A stretch of 64,000 nucleotides of DNA from DATEFF01 sp964586395 (GCA_964586395.1 CAZPGP010000002.1:1-64000), one strand, 5' to 3'. Shown: positions 43,817 to 52,306, counted from the stretch's first letter. Notes: generated by a model from the letters alone, not told the origin. Numbers and translations are program-made.

Positions 43817-45320
43817 TCGTAGGCGCCTCGGATTGCTGAGGAGCTGGAGCGGCAGGCTTTGCGGTGCCGGGAGCTGGCGTGTGGTTGTAAATCTTAGGGA
43901 ACAAAACGCCCTTGTAAGCCGAAACGGTGCCACCTTCGAAGATCTTAGTGATCATCTCGCTGGTTGTCGGCAGAAATGGCCAGAGCATACCGGCAATCTG
44001 CGTAAGGCTACCGGCTGCGTGTGCCAAGATTTCTTGGAGGTGCTCTTCGTCGCCCTTCTTGGCGACTTCCCAAGGCTTCACTTCCTCGAGGTAGACGTTC
44101 AGCCCACGGACGCGAGTCCAGAGGTGGTCGAGTGCACGGTCAAAGCGCATAGCGTTCAGCTCTGCGTAGAAAGCCGTCATGTCGTGCTTAGCTCGTGGCA
44201 ATTCGCCAATGACGCCATTCTGGTAGCGAGTAATCATGCTGGCGACGCGCTGAACAAGGTTGCCCAATTCGTTACCAAGCTCATTGTTGTAGGCGGTCTC
44301 GAACTTCTCCCAAGTAAAATCACCGTCGTCGATGGTTGGGATGTGGCGCAGGAAGAAATAGCGGAATGCATCAACGCCATACGCGTCGATAACCTGGATT
44401 GGGTCGATAACGTTACCGATGCTCTTGCTCATCTTGGTGCCGCCGGTGAGGACGTGGCCATGAACCAGCAGCGTCTTTGGGATGGGCAGATCAAGCGCAA
44501 TCAACATCGCAGGCCAGATGGCAGCGTGGAAGCGCAGGATGTCCTTACCAATAACTTGCACGTCGGCTGGCCAAAACTTCTGGAAGTTCTCACCATCTGG
44601 GTAGCCCAGAACACTCACGTAGTTCATGAGCGCCTCGAACCACACGTACATGACGTGGTCGGGGTCGCCGGGGACTTCGATGCCCCAGCTGAGGTGCTTC
44701 TTGGGACGAGAGACGCTGATGTCTTCGAGGCCTTTCTCGATCAGCTGGAGAATTTCATGCTTGCGGAATTCAGGGATGATCTTGAGCTCGCCAGCTTGCA
44801 AGGCCTCTTTGATCTGTTCGCCGAACGCGCTGAGCTTGAAGAAGTAGTTCTCTTCGCTGAGTTTCTGGTACGGACGCTTGTGCGTTGGGCATTCACCGTT
44901 CGTTTCGGCGGCTTCGCGGGCGGTCACGAAGGCTTCCTCGCCGGAACAATACCAGCCCTCGTAAGTTGACTTATAGATGTATTTCTCGGCAAGCTGCTTC
45001 CAGATTAGCTGCGCAGCTTTCTCGTGGCGCTCGTCGGTCGTGCGGATGAAGTCAGTGTAGCTCACGCCGAGTCGCTTAAGGAATTCGTGCCAAGACGGCA
45101 CTACCGTGTCGGTGTAAGCCTTTGGTTCTTGACCGGCTTCGGCGGCCTTGGCGGCGATCTTGGTACCATGCTCGTCGGTGCCGACCTCGAAGAAAACCTC
45201 GCTGCCCATCTGTCGATGGTAACGGGCCAGGACATCGCTCAACATGTAGTCCATAGCGTGTCCGATATGTGGTTTATCGTTGACGTATGGTATCGCGGTT
45301 GCGACGTAGAATTTCTTCAT
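43803..45320 (-). CDS. metG: Methionyl-tRNA synthetase
   Basis: Charges tRNA-Met. 505 residues: HIGH-like PHIGHAMDY (about 17), KMSKS loop GTKMSKSIGN (about 300), anticodon-binding helical domain, and no C-terminal EMAP domain; a Pro/Ala tail closes it. AGAGGAG lies about 10 nt before the ATG; TACAAT/TATAAT near 45360 is the promoter region. Head of a long minus-strand series running through tatD to mnmA. Confidence 0.95.
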   Translation of the reverse strand: MKKFYVATAIPYVNDKPHIGHAMDYMLSDVLARYHRQMGSEVFFEVGTDEHGTKIAAKAAEAGQEPKAYTDTVVPSWHEFLKRLGVSYTDFIRTTDERHEKAAQLIWKQLAEKYIYKSTYEGWYCSGEEAFVTAREAAETNGECPTHKRPYQKLSEENYFFKLSAFGEQIKEALQAGELKIIPEFRKHEILQLIEKGLEDISVSRPKKHLSWGIEVPGDPDHVMYVWFEALMNYVSVLGYPDGENFQKFWPADVQVIGKDILRFHAAIWPAMLIALDLPIPKTLLVHGHVLTGGTKMSKSIGNVIDPIQVIDAYGVDAFRYFFLRHIPTIDDGDFTWEKFETAYNNELGNELGNLVQRVASMITRYQNGVIGELPRAKHDMTAFYAELNAMRFDRALDHLWTRVRGLNVYLEEVKPWEVAKKGDEEHLQEILAHAAGSLTQIAGMLWPFLPTTSEMITKIFEGGTVSAYKGVLFPKIYNHTPAPGTAKPAAPAPQQSEAPTNAAG

Positions 45321-45411
45321 GTTGCCATTGCTCCTCTGAGCTGGTTAGTTGTAACAGATTATATTGTAGCAGATTCTCTCTTGCCCCACTCTATGCCACT
45401 CTTAAAAATAC

Positions 45412-45440
45412 TTGTGTTTATGAGTTAAATATGCTATAAT
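45412..45440 (+). promoter_or_regulatory. C13 promoter
   Basis: TTGTGT (45412-45417), 17-nt spacer, TATAAT (45435-45440), leader of about 28 nt. Confidence 0.6.
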
Positions 45441-45474
45441 AACCCCCGTTGGCATCACTGTTGAAGGGACACGG

Positions 45475-46062
45475 ATGCGCAAAGCAATCCAACGCAGCCC
45501 CTTGTTCATTGGGGCATTTCTGTTGGTCGTTGATTCCATGATGGAAATCTACGGCATGTGGGAGGCCACTCCCACTCCAGCAGAGCCGGCGCCGTTCATG
45601 ATGTGGCTGTTCGCAGCTGCAATCACGGCCGCGATGATCTTCGCTGAGCCGCTGATCGCCAAGCTCACCGGGGTCAAGACGGTCGTCAAGACCGAAGAGA
45701 TCTGGCGTGAGGTTGACCTCAGCATTCTCGACCGCTGGGAGACGGTGCAGCATGAGTTCGGGATCGACCCGGACGAGGCCCGCGCCGAGATCACCCAGTT
45801 CAGCCACGTGCTGGACCAGATCGAGCTGGCCGAAGCCGCGCGGCAAGGCTCTTCCGACACGGCAGTCTGCGAGGCGCTCGACGCACGAGTCACGATTCTC
45901 ATGCGTGAGACCCTCGGACCGCTCGCCGCGGAACTGGCCTACCTCAAGTCTGAGGAAGGCCGAATCCACACCACCGTCACCGACACCTTCATCACCACCA
46001 CCCAACAACGACAGCACGAACAAGATGTGGCAGCAGAGCTTCTGGCCCGCACGCCCATCTGA
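45475..46062 (+). CDS. C13: two-TM protein with helical cytoplasmic domain
   Basis: 195 residues: two membrane helices (about 8-29 and 42-62) with a short Pro-rich loop, then about 130 residues of Glu/Ala/Leu-rich helix, likely coiled coil (LDQIELAEAARQG, LAAELAYLKSEEGRIH). One Cys. Not recognised. AAGGGA precedes the ATG. GC-rich; diverges from metG and converges on C14. Confidence 0.7.
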   Translation: MRKAIQRSPLFIGAFLLVVDSMMEIYGMWEATPTPAEPAPFMMWLFAAAITAAMIFAEPLIAKLTGVKTVVKTEEIWREVDLSILDRWETVQHEFGIDPDEARAEITQFSHVLDQIELAEAARQGSSDTAVCEALDARVTILMRETLGPLAAELAYLKSEEGRIHTTVTDTFITTTQQRQHEQDVAAELLARTPI

Positions 46063-46076
46063 TGAACGTCGTCGTA

Positions 46077-46118
46077 GGGGCGCCCGAAACACGGGCGCCC
46101 CGGCAACTCTGAAATTAT
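46077..46118 (+). terminator. C13 hairpin plus junction decamer
   Basis: GGGGCGCCC/GGGCGCCCC (46077-46085 with 46093-46101), then CTGAAATTAT at 46109-46118. Confidence 0.6.
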
Positions 46119-46145
46119 AACTTAGCTTTTGATCAAATTTCCGAT

Positions 46146-46176
46146 ACTCGCCCCAGCCTGTGCAGCCGGGGCGAGT
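46146..46176 (-). terminator. C14 GC-rich hairpin
   Basis: ACTCGCCCC/GGGGCGAGT (46146-46154 with 46168-46176) immediately after the C14 stop; no U-tract. The 27 bp between it and the C13 decamer are AT-rich. Confidence 0.6.
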
Positions 46177-46179
46177 ACA

Positions 46180-46776
46180 CTACTTCTTGTTTTCGGGGTG
46201 AAGCTGGGCAGCAATCCAGTTCTGCCTACGTGTGCCGCCGAACTCGTCAGGGTTTCCCCAGACTTCGTAGCCAGCGGCGGTGCGCAGAACACAGATGCGG
46301 ATCGAACCGCCGCCCTCCTCGTATGCGAGGCCAGCAGGATCGATCCAGGAGCCCGACGCGTCACGGGCTACAGCCCACGGTCCCGTCCAACGTGCCGTGT
46401 TGACCACCATGGCGCCAATGTCGCCCACAGCAGCACTTTTCACCTCGGCGTTGCACGGCCCAGATGTGTGGATCTGGACCTGGTCTGCCGGAGTGTGGCT
46501 GGGTGAGGGCGACGGGAAAATCAACGCGCAGACCGCAATGGTTGCAACGATGGATCCAATCCCGGCCCACGTGTACCGTCCGTTGGCGGACTTCTTGCGT
46601 ACCGCCGCCTGCTGCGCGGCGAGCTTCTGGGCGTAGGCAGCCCTCCGCTGAGTAACCAGGTTGTTGTAGCGCACAACGGTATCGGTATCGCCTCGTTGGA
46701 TGGCCGCAGAAAGTCCGGCGGACTCCTTGTCGTCCAGAAATTGCTGCGGTAAAACAGGCCCCTTGCGACGAGCCAT
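46180..46776 (-). CDS. C14: hypothetical single-pass membrane protein, C1 family
   Basis: 198 residues: an Ala/Gln/Arg-rich helical N-terminus (about 25-64), membrane helix (about 68-88), then an exterior domain with CNAE after the membrane and WTGPWAVARD near 128. The order and motifs match C1 (coiled coil, basic patch, membrane helix, Cys-x-Ala, GPWA), so I infer common ancestry; sequence has otherwise diverged. ATG 46776 has GAGAGG 8 nt upstream. Divergent from C15, with overlapping promoter DNA at 46834-46884. Role unknown. Confidence 0.75.
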   Translation of the reverse strand: MARRKGPVLPQQFLDDKESAGLSAAIQRGDTDTVVRYNNLVTQRRAAYAQKLAAQQAAVRKKSANGRYTWAGIGSIVATIAVCALIFPSPSPSHTPADQVQIHTSGPCNAEVKSAAVGDIGAMVVNTARWTGPWAVARDASGSWIDPAGLAYEEGGGSIRICVLRTAAGYEVWGNPDEFGGTRRQNWIAAQLHPENKK

Positions 46777-46833
46777 TGTCATCACCTCTCAAAAAACCAA
46801 AAGCATGAAGGCCCCATGAGGGCCACGGGGCAA

Positions 46834-46884
46834 ACTATACCACCGTCTAGATATAAAGACAAACCACAGACTTTATGGTATAAA
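46834..46884. promoter_or_regulatory. Divergent promoters of C14 and C15
   Basis: Leftward -10 TATAGT (46834-46839 on the minus strand); rightward AAGACA (46856-46861), 17-nt spacer, TATAAA (46879-46884). The C14 leader also holds a GGCCC/GGGCC hairpin (46809-46823). Confidence 0.5.
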
Positions 46885-46921
46885 TACTCTGGCCCTTCAA
46901 CCACGAGTTCGAGGAGATGCA

Positions 46922-47854
46922 TTGAGTCAACCCCAGCGGTCGTCCCTTGCCACGGGCGAAGTCGCCCGACGGCTGAAGACGACGCGAACCACGCTTCAAA
47001 ACATGTTCGACCACATCCCCCACCTCTACGTGCTAAAGAAGGAGACCCGCCTATTCCCCACCGCCTACATCGACGCCTACGCGGCGTACCTGGCGAGGGA
47101 AGAGCTTCTGGCCACCATTAACTCGGCGGCGAGTTTCTGGCGGACGGACGTAGCTCAGCGCCTCTACGCCGAAGCCGTCACGAGGCTCAACAGAGGCCTG
47201 TCCGGGATCACGCTGACCGGCCTTGAGCTGGCGGGCGTCCTTGGCGTCCCCTACTCGACCGTGATGAACTGGTCGTCGACGAACGCGCTCACAACCGTAC
47301 GCGCTGGACGAGAAGTGCTCTTCCCGTGCGACAAGGTCAAGACGGCCATCGTATGGAAAAAGCCAGTCACTCGCAAGCCGTACATCCCGCCGACGTTGCC
47401 GCCGATGTTCGTGTCCGCGGACTACGTCAACGCGAAGGCGCGGCAACGAGGGCGCGCGCTCCCCAGCGGCACCGCCCTCTTTGGGCAACTCCAAACGCCA
47501 GGAGGCGGCCGGACCATTCCGGCCACCTACGCGGAGGCGATCCTGCGCACCAGGGGAACCCTCAACGACCAGCGCGTACTGCGGTTCAACGCAGATCGTC
47601 GCACAAGAACGATCATGGAGGAGGCGCGTGCCGAGTTCGACCGACGTCTCGCCGAACGTCAGCAGTTGTCGCCGTTCGACGACGGCCTACTGACGTTCGA
47701 AGACGTCGCGTGGCTACTCGGCATGACGACAAGCATCGTCAAGATCTGGTGCTCAGACGATCAGTTGACGCACGTGGCCGGACCGGGCAAGAGGCTCATC
47801 CAGCCCAGCGCTCTGCTGGCTCGCTGCAAATGGGTCCTCCCAACTGGGCGATAA
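46922..47854 (+). CDS. C15: two-module protein with likely helix-turn-helix domains
   Basis: 310 residues built as a tandem duplication. Module 1 is about 1-150, module 2 about 165-310. Each has an N-terminal part, a RxxPxxYxDA-like strand/helix (FPTAYIDAY, IPATYAEAI), a helical region, and a winged helix-turn-helix-like segment (LTGLELAGVLGVPYSTVMNW; LTFEDVAWLLGMTTSIVKIW) with a wing (VRAGREVLFP, VAGPGKRLIQP). This suggests a DNA-binding protein recognising paired sites. TTG start with GAGGAG upstream. Module 2 closely resembles the whole of C16. Confidence 0.75.
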   Translation: MSQPQRSSLATGEVARRLKTTRTTLQNMFDHIPHLYVLKKETRLFPTAYIDAYAAYLAREELLATINSAASFWRTDVAQRLYAEAVTRLNRGLSGITLTGLELAGVLGVPYSTVMNWSSTNALTTVRAGREVLFPCDKVKTAIVWKKPVTRKPYIPPTLPPMFVSADYVNAKARQRGRALPSGTALFGQLQTPGGGRTIPATYAEAILRTRGTLNDQRVLRFNADRRTRTIMEEARAEFDRRLAERQQLSPFDDGLLTFEDVAWLLGMTTSIVKIWCSDDQLTHVAGPGKRLIQPSALLARCKWVLPTGR

Positions 47855-47860
47855 CCCACC

Positions 47861-47921
47861 GCAGCCCGGCCCCCTCACGGGGCGCCGGGCTGCGGGCGAA
47901 CCTACCTAGCTCAAAACTTAT
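47861..47921 (+). terminator. C15 hairpin plus junction decamer
   Basis: GCAGCCCGGC/GCCGGGCTGC (47861-47870 with 47884-47893) with further pairing in the loop, then CTACCTAGCT and CAAAACTTAT (47912-47921). Confidence 0.6.
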
Positions 47922-47972
47922 TTTTATGATTTAATACTTTCCCGGCTCACACTCGACCCAATGGAGGACTAA

Positions 47973-48437
47973 TTGCCACCGACCCGAAAGCGCCTGTTCA
48001 TGAGCGCCATCGATGTTGGCAAACAGCTGACAGCGGCTAACCGTCGCCGTTCAGTCGCCACGACGAGCTTCGGCCACCTCAGGCTGCCCGACAACTCCCA
48101 GCGCTATCCAGTCCCCTACATCGACGCGCTCTTGCGGGGCGTGCGAAGCAGCATCAGCGCCGACAATCTGCGATCGTTCAACAGTAGCCCAGCCGCAAGG
48201 GAGGCATTCAGACTGTCCGACGCTGACCTGCACCTCAGGCTCGATGAATGGCTGACCGAGACGCCCCTGGAGGGCTACCTCAGCGTCACTACGCTCGGCT
48301 GGGTCCTCGGAGTCAACTCGTCGCGAGCCGCCAAGTGGCACAAGGACAGCCTTGTCACCTCTCAACTGGCTGACGGCACAACCTACCTCGAGGTCGCCGA
48401 CCTCTTGAGCAAATGCCACTGGGTCCTCCCCAAGTGA
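47973..48437 (+). CDS. C16: one-module relative of C15, likely DNA-binding
   Basis: 154 residues aligning end to end with the C-terminal half of C15: SAIDVGKQLTAANRRR, YPVPYIDALLRG, a helical stretch, LSVTTLGWVLGVNSSRAAKW and the shared ending KCHWVLPK (C15: RCKWVLPTGR). Winged helix-turn-helix-like. TTG start with GGAGG upstream. It lies just after C15 in the same direction, so one arose from the other by module duplication or loss. It could bind DNA alone or with C15. Confidence 0.75.
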   Translation: MPPTRKRLFMSAIDVGKQLTAANRRRSVATTSFGHLRLPDNSQRYPVPYIDALLRGVRSSISADNLRSFNSSPAAREAFRLSDADLHLRLDEWLTETPLEGYLSVTTLGWVLGVNSSRAAKWHKDSLVTSQLADGTTYLEVADLLSKCHWVLPK

Positions 48438-48444
48438 GCTGGAC

Positions 48445-48486
48445 GGCTGCGGCCCTGCACTTTCCGTGAGTGCAGCGGCTGCGGCC
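48445..48486 (+). terminator. C16 hairpin
   Basis: CTGCACT/AGTGCAG (48455-48461 with 48469-48475) between two direct copies of GGCTGCGGCC (48445-48454 and 48477-48486). The second copy ends 6 nt before the convergent pgeF stop codon. No junction decamer here. Confidence 0.5.
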
Positions 48487-48492
48487 GTTCCG

Positions 48493-49248
48493 CTAGCCTA
48501 TCAGTCGCGCCAACAACGCAAATCGCCCCTCGGGTTCACCATTGCGAACTGCGCGGTAATGCGAATAATACTTATCACTCGTAGCCGTATTCACCGGCGA
48601 CACCTCAATATGCTCAGGCAAAACACCCGCCTCTATAAATCGCTGACGATTATAGCCCGGCAAATCAACGCCGTAACCTTTGTCGGTTTTGTGGAGAAAA
48701 TCTTTCCACACCGGGTCGTCAGCCTGCGAAACCGTATCAAACACGTACGATTCTGCCTTAATGGCCGGACTCAAATAAACTCGTAGGTCGGGCGCGGACG
48801 AACGAAATGTATGCTGCAAATATTGCACCGTCTTGGTTGCCAACTCAGCTGTCGTACTCTGCCAACCCAAGTGCACTACCGCCAAAACATTCTGGACTGG
48901 ATCGTGGATAGCCACGGCGTTGCAGTCTGCAACCGGTAACAGCAAGCCAATATTCGGCACGTTCGTGACCAATGCGTCAGCGGCGATACGCTCATTGGGA
49001 TCGGCCACACCCCTTCCTTCATTGCTCGTCACATTAACTATCGCGTCCCATACCGCCTGATCGGCGCCAACGTCCATTACAACAACGTGCGAGGAATCGA
49101 GGTCAACGGCCTTTGCGAGCGTACTGATGACTCGTTGAGTCTCCTCAAGCGGACCCCACTCTGGCTTGGTGTTGCCATCGGCCTTACTAGACACGGCGAC
49201 GCGCAGCTTTTGGCCGTCAAAGATAGTTGGTTGGTCGGAGCTAATCAT
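48493..49248 (-). CDS. pgeF: Laccase-domain purine nucleoside phosphorylase / peptidoglycan editing factor (YfiH/PgeF family)
   Basis: 251 residues of the multicopper polyphenol oxidase/YfiH family: DADALVTN-like core (ADALVTNVPNIGLLLPVADC), the metal-ligand stretch VHLGWQST, and the C-terminal YYSHYRAVRNGEPEGRFALL typical of the family. Members act as purine nucleoside phosphorylases and remove misincorporated muropeptide residues. 18 nt downstream of rsmA in a four-gene run. Confidence 0.88.
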   Translation of the reverse strand: MISSDQPTIFDGQKLRVAVSSKADGNTKPEWGPLEETQRVISTLAKAVDLDSSHVVVMDVGADQAVWDAIVNVTSNEGRGVADPNERIAADALVTNVPNIGLLLPVADCNAVAIHDPVQNVLAVVHLGWQSTTAELATKTVQYLQHTFRSSAPDLRVYLSPAIKAESYVFDTVSQADDPVWKDFLHKTDKGYGVDLPGYNRQRFIEAGVLPEHIEVSPVNTATSDKYYSHYRAVRNGEPEGRFALLARLIG

Positions 49249-49266
49249 AATTTCATTGTAGCAGGG

Positions 49267-50052
49267 CTAGGCTAGGTCGGCGTAGGCTTTGACAAGCTTA
49301 TACCAATCGTCCAAGCCAAGCTGCTCGGCGCGAGCCTTTGGATCTACACCTGCCGCCTCTAGCAACTTCTCGACTTCAGGCTTTTCAATATGCAGCCCAC
49401 CGCTGAGACTATTGCGAAGCGTCTTGCGCTTCTCGCCGAATCCCGCCCGAACCATGCGGAAGTAATCCTGCGATGTCACATCAGGGAATAGCGGCGTCGT
49501 GCGACGCTTCAGACCAATGATCTGCGAATCAACCTTCGGTGGTGGAGTAAAAAGCTCGGCAGGAACAATCGGGCCCAACGTTGCCTCGGCATAGAACTGC
49601 ACGCTGACAGCCAGAACGCTCATATGACCAGGCTCGGCCGCCATTCGCTGAGCGACTTCCTTCTGAACTAAGATAGCCGCCTCGCTTGGCGGATTAGGAG
49701 ATTCCAACAGCATGCGGACGATTTTGCTGGTGATGTAGTACGGCAGATTGGCGGCGACTTTGTAGTCACGAGGTAGCTTAGTGAGGTCAAATTTGAGGAT
49801 ATCGCTGTGAACGACCTCGAGATTTTTGGCCGGAACACGTACAGCCAAGCCAGCCGCAAGCTCGGGATCGAACTCGACCGCGATCACTTGTTTGGCGCGG
49901 TCAGCAAGTTCAGCTGTGAGCGTACCGAGGCCAGGGCCGATCTCAAGCACCGTATCGGCAGGTCCAACATGAGCAGCGTCCGCCATAGAACGGAGCGAAT
50001 AGAGGTCGTGCAGCCAGTGCTGTCCTAAAGATTTGTTAGGGATCACGCTCAT
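49267..50052 (-). CDS. rsmA: 16S rRNA dimethyladenosine transferase RsmA/KsgA
   Basis: Dimethylates two adjacent adenines near the 3' end of 16S rRNA. 261 residues: SLGQHWLHD, SAM motif LEIGPGLGTLTAELA (about 36), catalytic NLPYYITS and the helical C-terminal domain. Its ATG overlaps the stop of the PPC-domain gene by 4 nt (ATGA). Confidence 0.95.
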   Translation of the reverse strand: MSVIPNKSLGQHWLHDLYSLRSMADAAHVGPADTVLEIGPGLGTLTAELADRAKQVIAVEFDPELAAGLAVRVPAKNLEVVHSDILKFDLTKLPRDYKVAANLPYYITSKIVRMLLESPNPPSEAAILVQKEVAQRMAAEPGHMSVLAVSVQFYAEATLGPIVPAELFTPPPKVDSQIIGLKRRTTPLFPDVTSQDYFRMVRAGFGEKRKTLRNSLSGGLHIEKPEVEKLLEAAGVDPKARAEQLGLDDWYKLVKAYADLA

Positions 50053-50477
50053 AAATCCAAAAGCTTCAAGCCGATTTGCTCGTCGAGTTTACGTGCCAAC
50101 GGCTGGTAGGTAACATGAATGAATAGTTCGCACGTTCCGCCGACCACAAAGTCCTTCACGTGCCCGCCCACAACCTGGTAATCGCGGTCGCTGAATGTGC
50201 CGTGCAAATGGAACATTAGCTTATCATGCTCGTCGCGTGCGATAGTGCCCTGCAGACCAGTTATCTCATACATCGATGCGAAATCGTGCCAGATATACTC
50301 CTTCTTCTCGAGATCGTAGAAACCAAGCGTCAACTGTTCGGCAGCACCCACGCCGTTTACAGATGCGCCGATGAGCTGCGTATCACTCTCGGCAAAGAGC
50401 TGGTCCATCGCCTCACTCAGGCGTTCGCCGCGATCAAGTCGAACTGTGTAGTTGTAGCCGTCATATGCAGAAACCAT
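50049..50477 (-). CDS. PPC (DUF296) domain protein
   Basis: 142 residues forming one PCC/PPC domain: FYDLEKKEYIWHDF, a metal-type HLHGTFSDRDYQVVGGHVKD motif (about 95-114) and a beta-rich end. In plants this domain follows AT-hooks, but here it stands alone, as in most bacteria, where its role is unclear. ATG 50477 has AGGAG 5 nt upstream. 8 nt after the G5/Rpf gene and overlapping rsmA. Confidence 0.88.
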   Translation of the reverse strand: MVSAYDGYNYTVRLDRGERLSEAMDQLFAESDTQLIGASVNGVGAAEQLTLGFYDLEKKEYIWHDFASMYEITGLQGTIARDEHDKLMFHLHGTFSDRDYQVVGGHVKDFVVGGTCELFIHVTYQPLARKLDEQIGLKLLDL

Positions 50478-50485
50478 GTTCGCTC

Positions 50486-51628
50486 CTATCGGTAAATGTC
50501 TTGTAGGCTCAGCTTGGCCCGACATCCAGGCCATGGCTGCCAGCCGCGTCGCTTGTACGTCTCCCAGGCTTTCTGGTCCTGGACAGATGGCGGCGCGAGG
50601 TCAGCGCGGGCAAAACCACCGTAGTTTGCCCAGGTGCTGATGTCGTATTGGTATGCGCCGTAATAGCCATTGCCGCTGTTGCGTGCGTAGTTGCCACCAG
50701 CTTCGCACGATCGCAAGCGAGCTAATGCTGCCGCGAAATCGCCGTCTACACCAGCTGTCTTTGCGCCCACAACTTCGACCTGCTCCTTTGGTTCAACTGT
50801 GGTAACGCTCTGGATCTCCTTGCGAGCAACTTCCTTGCCGTTCTTGAGTTCGATCTGGAAGGTGACAATCTTCTTGCCCTTTACGCCTGGAGTTTGGACT
50901 TTCTTGTAGCCGATTGGCTGGTCCGCGTCCTGGATTTGCTTGGTCTTAAAGTCGACTTCCTTTTCTTCGCTGACGGTTTGCTCGCCATTGCGGTAGACGT
51001 CGACTGCAATATTATCGCTGATAGGCGTAGATGGGCCTGGCGATACGCCGTCCTGAGCAGCTAGATTGACGCCTTTTTCCTTTAGCAACTCACCTACCGT
51101 AGTAGCCTGAGTACGGATGTCGACCATCTTGCCGTATAGCATCATGTGGACCGGCACGCTGCGGTCGATGGTCAGCATCAGGCCGGCACCGCCCTGCGCC
51201 ACAAAGTCATCGATACGCGAAATGTTCAAAATATCTTCGTCGTATATCTGTAGGCCTGCAGTTTCGGCAATCTTCTTGGCGCTAGTGTGCGGACTCATAA
51301 TGCGATATCGCTGAGAGCCATCTACCACTGTTACAGGACGTGCACGGTAGACATTGATGTCATACGTTTGAGCGACGAGTTTAGTACCCTTGCCCGGCTC
51401 GACGGCGTCGAACTGTTCGAGCTTCACACCTGCCTTGTCTAAAGCCTCTCCAACAGTAGCAGCATTCGTCGCGATAACTTGCTGCTGTCCGTCATGATAA
51501 ATGGTCACGATGCGACCATTTTCGGCGTGAACTTGAGTGTGATTTAACGGGGAAATAGCATACAAGGCCACTACTGCAGCCATGATTCCTACCCCGGTTA
51601 ACACCTTCTTAATAAGTCGAATATTCAT
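50486..51628 (-). CDS. DUF348/G5/resuscitation-promoting-factor-like cell wall enzyme
   Basis: 380 residues, RpfB/YabE layout: membrane anchor or signal helix (about 6-24), three DUF348 ubiquitin-like repeats (about 35-205), a G5 domain (about 215-290) and a C-terminal lysozyme-like domain with the catalytic Glu region LRSCEAGGNYARNSGNGYY. It should cut glycan strands outside the cell. ATG 51628; TATACT about 34 nt upstream is the likely -10. First gene of the Rpf-PPC-rsmA-pgeF run. Confidence 0.9.
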   Translation of the reverse strand: MNIRLIKKVLTGVGIMAAVVALYAISPLNHTQVHAENGRIVTIYHDGQQQVIATNAATVGEALDKAGVKLEQFDAVEPGKGTKLVAQTYDINVYRARPVTVVDGSQRYRIMSPHTSAKKIAETAGLQIYDEDILNISRIDDFVAQGGAGLMLTIDRSVPVHMMLYGKMVDIRTQATTVGELLKEKGVNLAAQDGVSPGPSTPISDNIAVDVYRNGEQTVSEEKEVDFKTKQIQDADQPIGYKKVQTPGVKGKKIVTFQIELKNGKEVARKEIQSVTTVEPKEQVEVVGAKTAGVDGDFAAALARLRSCEAGGNYARNSGNGYYGAYQYDISTWANYGGFARADLAPPSVQDQKAWETYKRRGWQPWPGCRAKLSLQDIYR

Positions 51629-51711
51629 TGTTTTTGCTATTCGCAATAGACCCAGTATAGCAAATGGCGGCAAACCGGCGAAACGTAAACCTCCCGTGTC
51701 CGCTAAGCCAA

Positions 51712-52182
51712 CTAATCCTTCTTATATAATTTCAAAGCTCGATCCACCGTCATACTCCGATGAGACGGCAAATGCTTCAGCGCAAACCATGCCACGTCCA
51801 ACATCTCTAGCCGATGCCGTGCGGCAATATGCGCCGGCTGCTTCGGGACCTCAGCAACAAAACAATCCACCACGAAGGGCGCGTTACTGTCGCCATTTTC
51901 GAACTCACCCAACGGCTTACATTTACGCTCATCAATTGACACACCCGTTTCCTCGAACGTCTCACGCAGCGCAGCGACCTTTGGCTTCTCGCGGCGGCGG
52001 ATTCCGCCACCAGGCAAGCTCCAGCGCTGATGACCAAACCAACTCCGCACTAGCAGCACTTCTCCGCGCTCGTTGACGACCATAACGCGTACACGGTGCT
52101 TTCCCCTCATATATACGCGCAGAAGTGGCGAGGCGGCGCCATGCGCCAATTTTCCGAGCCGAGCATAAGACTTCTTGACCAT
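51712..52182 (-). CDS. NUDIX hydrolase
   Basis: 156 residues. The Nudix box is complete (GGGIRRREKPKVAALRETFEE then TGV, about 65-90), with RVMVVNERGEVLLVRSWF leading into it. Substrate not predictable. ATG 52182: TACAAT on the coding strand (52191-52196) ends 8 nt upstream, so the mRNA is probably leaderless; the in-frame start at 52200 would precede transcription. Confidence 0.9.
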   Translation of the reverse strand: MVKKSYARLGKLAHGAASPLLRVYMRGKHRVRVMVVNERGEVLLVRSWFGHQRWSLPGGGIRRREKPKVAALRETFEETGVSIDERKCKPLGEFENGDSNAPFVVDCFVAEVPKQPAHIAARHRLEMLDVAWFALKHLPSHRSMTVDRALKLYKKD

Positions 52183-52222
52183 ACTCCAGTATTGTAACAA
52201 CGCTAACGTTTTTCAGACAAAC

Positions 52223-52243
52223 AAAAAATCGCCTCGTGGCGAT
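52223..52243 (-). terminator. Intrinsic terminator
   Basis: ATCGCC/GGCGAT (52228-52233 with 52238-52243) followed by TTTTTT on the minus strand. It separates C17 from the NUDIX promoter. It has a true U-tract, unlike the C17 hairpin beside it, so it may predate the insert. Confidence 0.75.
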
Positions 52244-52269
52244 ATGACTTCAGCGGGACTGACTGCGGG

Positions 52270-52306
52270 GCCGCGTTCGAGGGCTGTGAAGCCCAGGGAA
52301 CGCGGC
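52270..52306 (-). terminator. C17 GC-rich hairpin
   Basis: GCCGCGTTC/GAACGCGGC (52270-52278 with 52298-52306) with inner GGGCT/AGCCC; no U-tract and no junction decamer. Confidence 0.55.

Noticed and set aside
51726..51735. TTGAAATTAT (minus strand) near the NUDIX 3' end
   Set aside because: It is within the coding frame (codons for ALKLYKK) and has no hairpin or insert beside it, so it is counted as chance.
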